From Virgibacillus salexigens (lineage in GTDB: Bacteria; Bacillota; Bacilli; Bacillales; Amphibacillaceae), in NCBI RefSeq assembly GCF_014905415.1, contig NZ_BNEO01000004.1, positions 1 to 64,000 of the forward strand: DNA of 64,000 nt, given 5' to 3'. The position numbers were made by a program, and so were the translations under genes. Under the pieces are notes generated by a model. The model ran no database searches, had not been told where the DNA came from, and saw only the letters and a list, made by a program, of their open reading frames with translations. Positions within the stretch are counted from its first letter, which is position 1. The number at the start of each line of letters is the position of its first letter. Positions 62,524 to 64,000 of the stretch are shown piece after piece.

Positions 62524-63516
62524 TTATTCTATGAAACTTTTGTCAACTAATCCTTTTAAGTCAGGTTTTTCTTTTAGAAATGCTAAATCATAGGAAGCAT
62601 TAGAGAAATCCTGTAAGACATCCGCTTCTATATTGTAAGTGAAGTCAATTCGTTTCCAAGCATTATCAATGACTGATTTCGAGAGTTTTTGATCTGTTAT
62701 CTCGTTAATTTTATCAATGGCTATTGTTTTAGCTTCCTCTGGGTTTTCTTGAATGAATTCAGTCGCTTTTTTATGTCCATCAACGATATGTTGAACAAGT
62801 TCAGGGTTATTCTTTGTTAAATCTTGCGAGGTAACAAAGACGGCAGCTGGAAGTGATTCTCCCCAGGCAACTTCAGATGTGTCAATCAGCACTTCTCCAC
62901 TGCCTTCTGCTTCTATGACAGAAGCCCATGGCTCTGGGACAGTAGCGGCGTCAATTTTTCCGGAAGTAAACATACTATGGTAGGTTGCTGGTTTGCCTGT
63001 AACATGTTTCATTTCTCCATTGACTCGATCAGAGGTAAGGTTGTATTCTTCTTTCATTTGTGCTTCGAATTGGACATCATGCGTACATCCCACGCGAGGT
63101 GAAATAAATGTCTTACCAGCTAGGTCGTCGGGCGTTTCTATCCCAGCATTATTTCGAGCCATAATCACTGTTCCTCCGGTTGATCCAGCTGCGACAATAT
63201 TAGCTTTTGCACCGCTAACAAAATGATTCATAGCTGGACCAGGTCCAACTAAACCACCTTCAATTTCACCTGTTTCTAATGCAGTCATAAAGGCAGAACC
63301 ATCAGGAAAATATTGATAATTTACTTTTGTTCCATCTGGTAATGTTTCCGCATATAAATTTTTTTCCTCGGCTACCATTCCAGCGACATGATTAATGTTT
63401 GGGAAGTAACCAATTGTTATCTCTTTTTGTTCACCATCCGTTTCATTATTTCCGCAAGCTGCTAACACGCTCGCAATTAATGAAAATAGGAAAATAAATT
63501 CTACGATTTTATTCAT
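62524..63516 (-). CDS. NitT/TauT-type ABC substrate-binding lipoprotein (SsuA-like)
   Basis: A 330-residue lipoprotein: signal peptide with lipobox LAAC (Cys21), then ITIGYFPNINHVAGMVAEEK, GEIEGGLVGPGPAMNHFVSG, SPRVGCTHDVQFEAQMKEEY and ATVPEPWASVIEAEG, the pattern of SsuA/TauA/NrtA-type proteins. It binds an organosulfonate, nitrate or similar ligand outside the cell for an ABC importer. ATG 63516 follows AAAGGATGAATAACGA. It lies 15 bp after the permease gene. Confidence 0.9.
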   Translation of the reverse strand: MNKIVEFIFLFSLIASVLAACGNNETDGEQKEITIGYFPNINHVAGMVAEEKNLYAETLPDGTKVNYQYFPDGSAFMTALETGEIEGGLVGPGPAMNHFVSGAKANIVAAGSTGGTVIMARNNAGIETPDDLAGKTFISPRVGCTHDVQFEAQMKEEYNLTSDRVNGEMKHVTGKPATYHSMFTSGKIDAATVPEPWASVIEAEGSGEVLIDTSEVAWGESLPAAVFVTSQDLTKNNPELVQHIVDGHKKATEFIQENPEEAKTIAIDKINEITDQKLSKSVIDNAWKRIDFTYNIEADVLQDFSNASYDLAFLKEKPDLKGLVDKSFIE

Positions 63517-63531
63517 TCGTTATTCATCCTT

Positions 63532-64000
63532 TCACCTTAATAGTCCCCATCTCTTTCTTACTGTGTGTTCTAACTTTGAAAATACAAAATGATCCATAAA
63601 TGCTCCGATTACTCCAATAATTATAATGATACCAATCACTTGATCCATTCTCGCGTAGTCTTGCGCGTAGCTTAGCGAATATCCTAGACCTGGACCATTA
63701 CTTAACAATTCACCAGCCATTAATGCACGCCAGCTAAATGCCCAAGCAAGTCGTATACCTGTCATAAAGTAGGGGATGCCAGCAGGTATCTCTACTCGAT
63801 AAAATAATTCCATTCCTTTTGTCCCCATCGTTCTAGCTGCTCGAATAAGCTGTGGTGATACGTTCTGAATTGCTGAACGAACATTAATCGCCATGACAAA
63901 GGTTCCTCCTAGTACCACAACGAAAATGACAGAAAACTCCGTAAATCCAAATAACATGATCGCGAGAGGAACCCATACAATACTTGGAATACTTTGAAGT
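63532..64000 (-). CDS. ABC transporter permease (SsuC-like), partial
   Basis: The gene runs off the right edge; 156 residues of its C-terminal part are seen. The frame continues unbroken to 64000 with LQSIPSIVWVPLAIMLFGFT, IRAARTMGTKGMELFYRVEI with the EAA-like loop PAGIPYFMTGIRLAWAFSWR, ending in a helical tail. This is the membrane subunit of a NitT/TauT-family importer whose ATPase is presumably beyond the window. The Met at 63957 is internal, not the start. Confidence 0.9.
   Translation of the reverse strand, partial: LQSIPSIVWVPLAIMLFGFTEFSVIFVVVLGGTFVMAINVRSAIQNVSPQLIRAARTMGTKGMELFYRVEIPAGIPYFMTGIRLAWAFSWRALMAGELLSNGPGLGYSLSYAQDYARMDQVIGIIIIIGVIGAFMDHFVFSKLEHTVRKRWGLLR

Noticed and set aside
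1-64000. CRISPR array, prophage, transposase or tRNA cluster
   Set aside because: No regular short repeats with spacers, no phage structural or integrase genes, no transposase and no cloverleaf with CCA-like ends were noticed.

Overview
The window reads as a chromosomal segment of an AT-rich, endospore-forming Gram-positive of the Bacillaceae, close to Oceanobacillus/Bacillus in gene content. Support comes from a spore coat protein (cotD), a small acid-soluble spore protein (sspP), ypsA, tnrA, csaA, fosB, a proline T-box ahead of proBA, strong AGGAGG-type ribosome sites with many TTG/GTG starts, a consensus CcpA cre site and consensus TnrA boxes. No rRNA, tRNA, prophage, transposase or CRISPR array was seen.

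Layout. 0-7.6 kb: an XRE regulator, a GNAT acetyltransferase, then a LysR regulator divergent from two tandem cytosine-deaminase-like amidohydrolases, followed by an AGCS sodium/amino-acid symporter. 7.7-11.9 kb: small membrane proteins mixed with debris, including a methionine aminopeptidase fragment joined to a headless nucleotidyltransferase and a frameshifted lipoprotein. 12-20.8 kb: a tricarboxylate block with a CitS/CitT-type two-component system, TctC-TctB-TctA, a TcuA-like tricarballylate dehydrogenase and a DASS/SLC13 carrier, with a perfect cre site ahead of tctC. 21-30.7 kb: class B PBP, GrpB, a lone EutH, a YczE-type protein, SulP plus UspA, and a FAD amino-acid oxidase with a DinB protein. 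31-43 kb: ppaC, sspP, mscL, cotD, ypsA, a SIMPL protein, a run of small enzymes, and a DHA2 efflux pump. 43-47 kb: an FMN reductase, fosB, a lipoprotein, a secreted protein made of six exact 28-residue repeats, and a second DHA2 pump. 47-53 kb: T-box-proBA, then tnrA, an fbp-like gene, and lrgAB with lrgB broken, with TnrA boxes at tnrA and lrgA. 53-64 kb: a GlcD-type oxidase, a nucleoside-salvage operon (two nucleoside hydrolases and NupC), htpG, an MBL hydrolase and part of an SsuAC-type ABC operon.

How genes work together. The clearest functional units are tctCBA-tcuA, which would import and oxidise a tricarboxylate under a two-component system and carbon catabolite control; the nucleoside hydrolase/NupC salvage operon; T-box-controlled proline synthesis; and a nitrogen-control patch around tnrA. 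No wholly new defence or biosynthetic system is evident. The most unusual items are the 28-residue repeat secreted protein, the TnrA box ahead of lrgA, the fused map/nucleotidyltransferase remnants, the catalytic Glu/Asp difference between the two deaminase paralogues, and a short repeat element present in full and internally deleted forms. At least eight small accessory genes are broken while every large gene is intact, which points to real local decay, though assembly indels cannot be excluded without reads.
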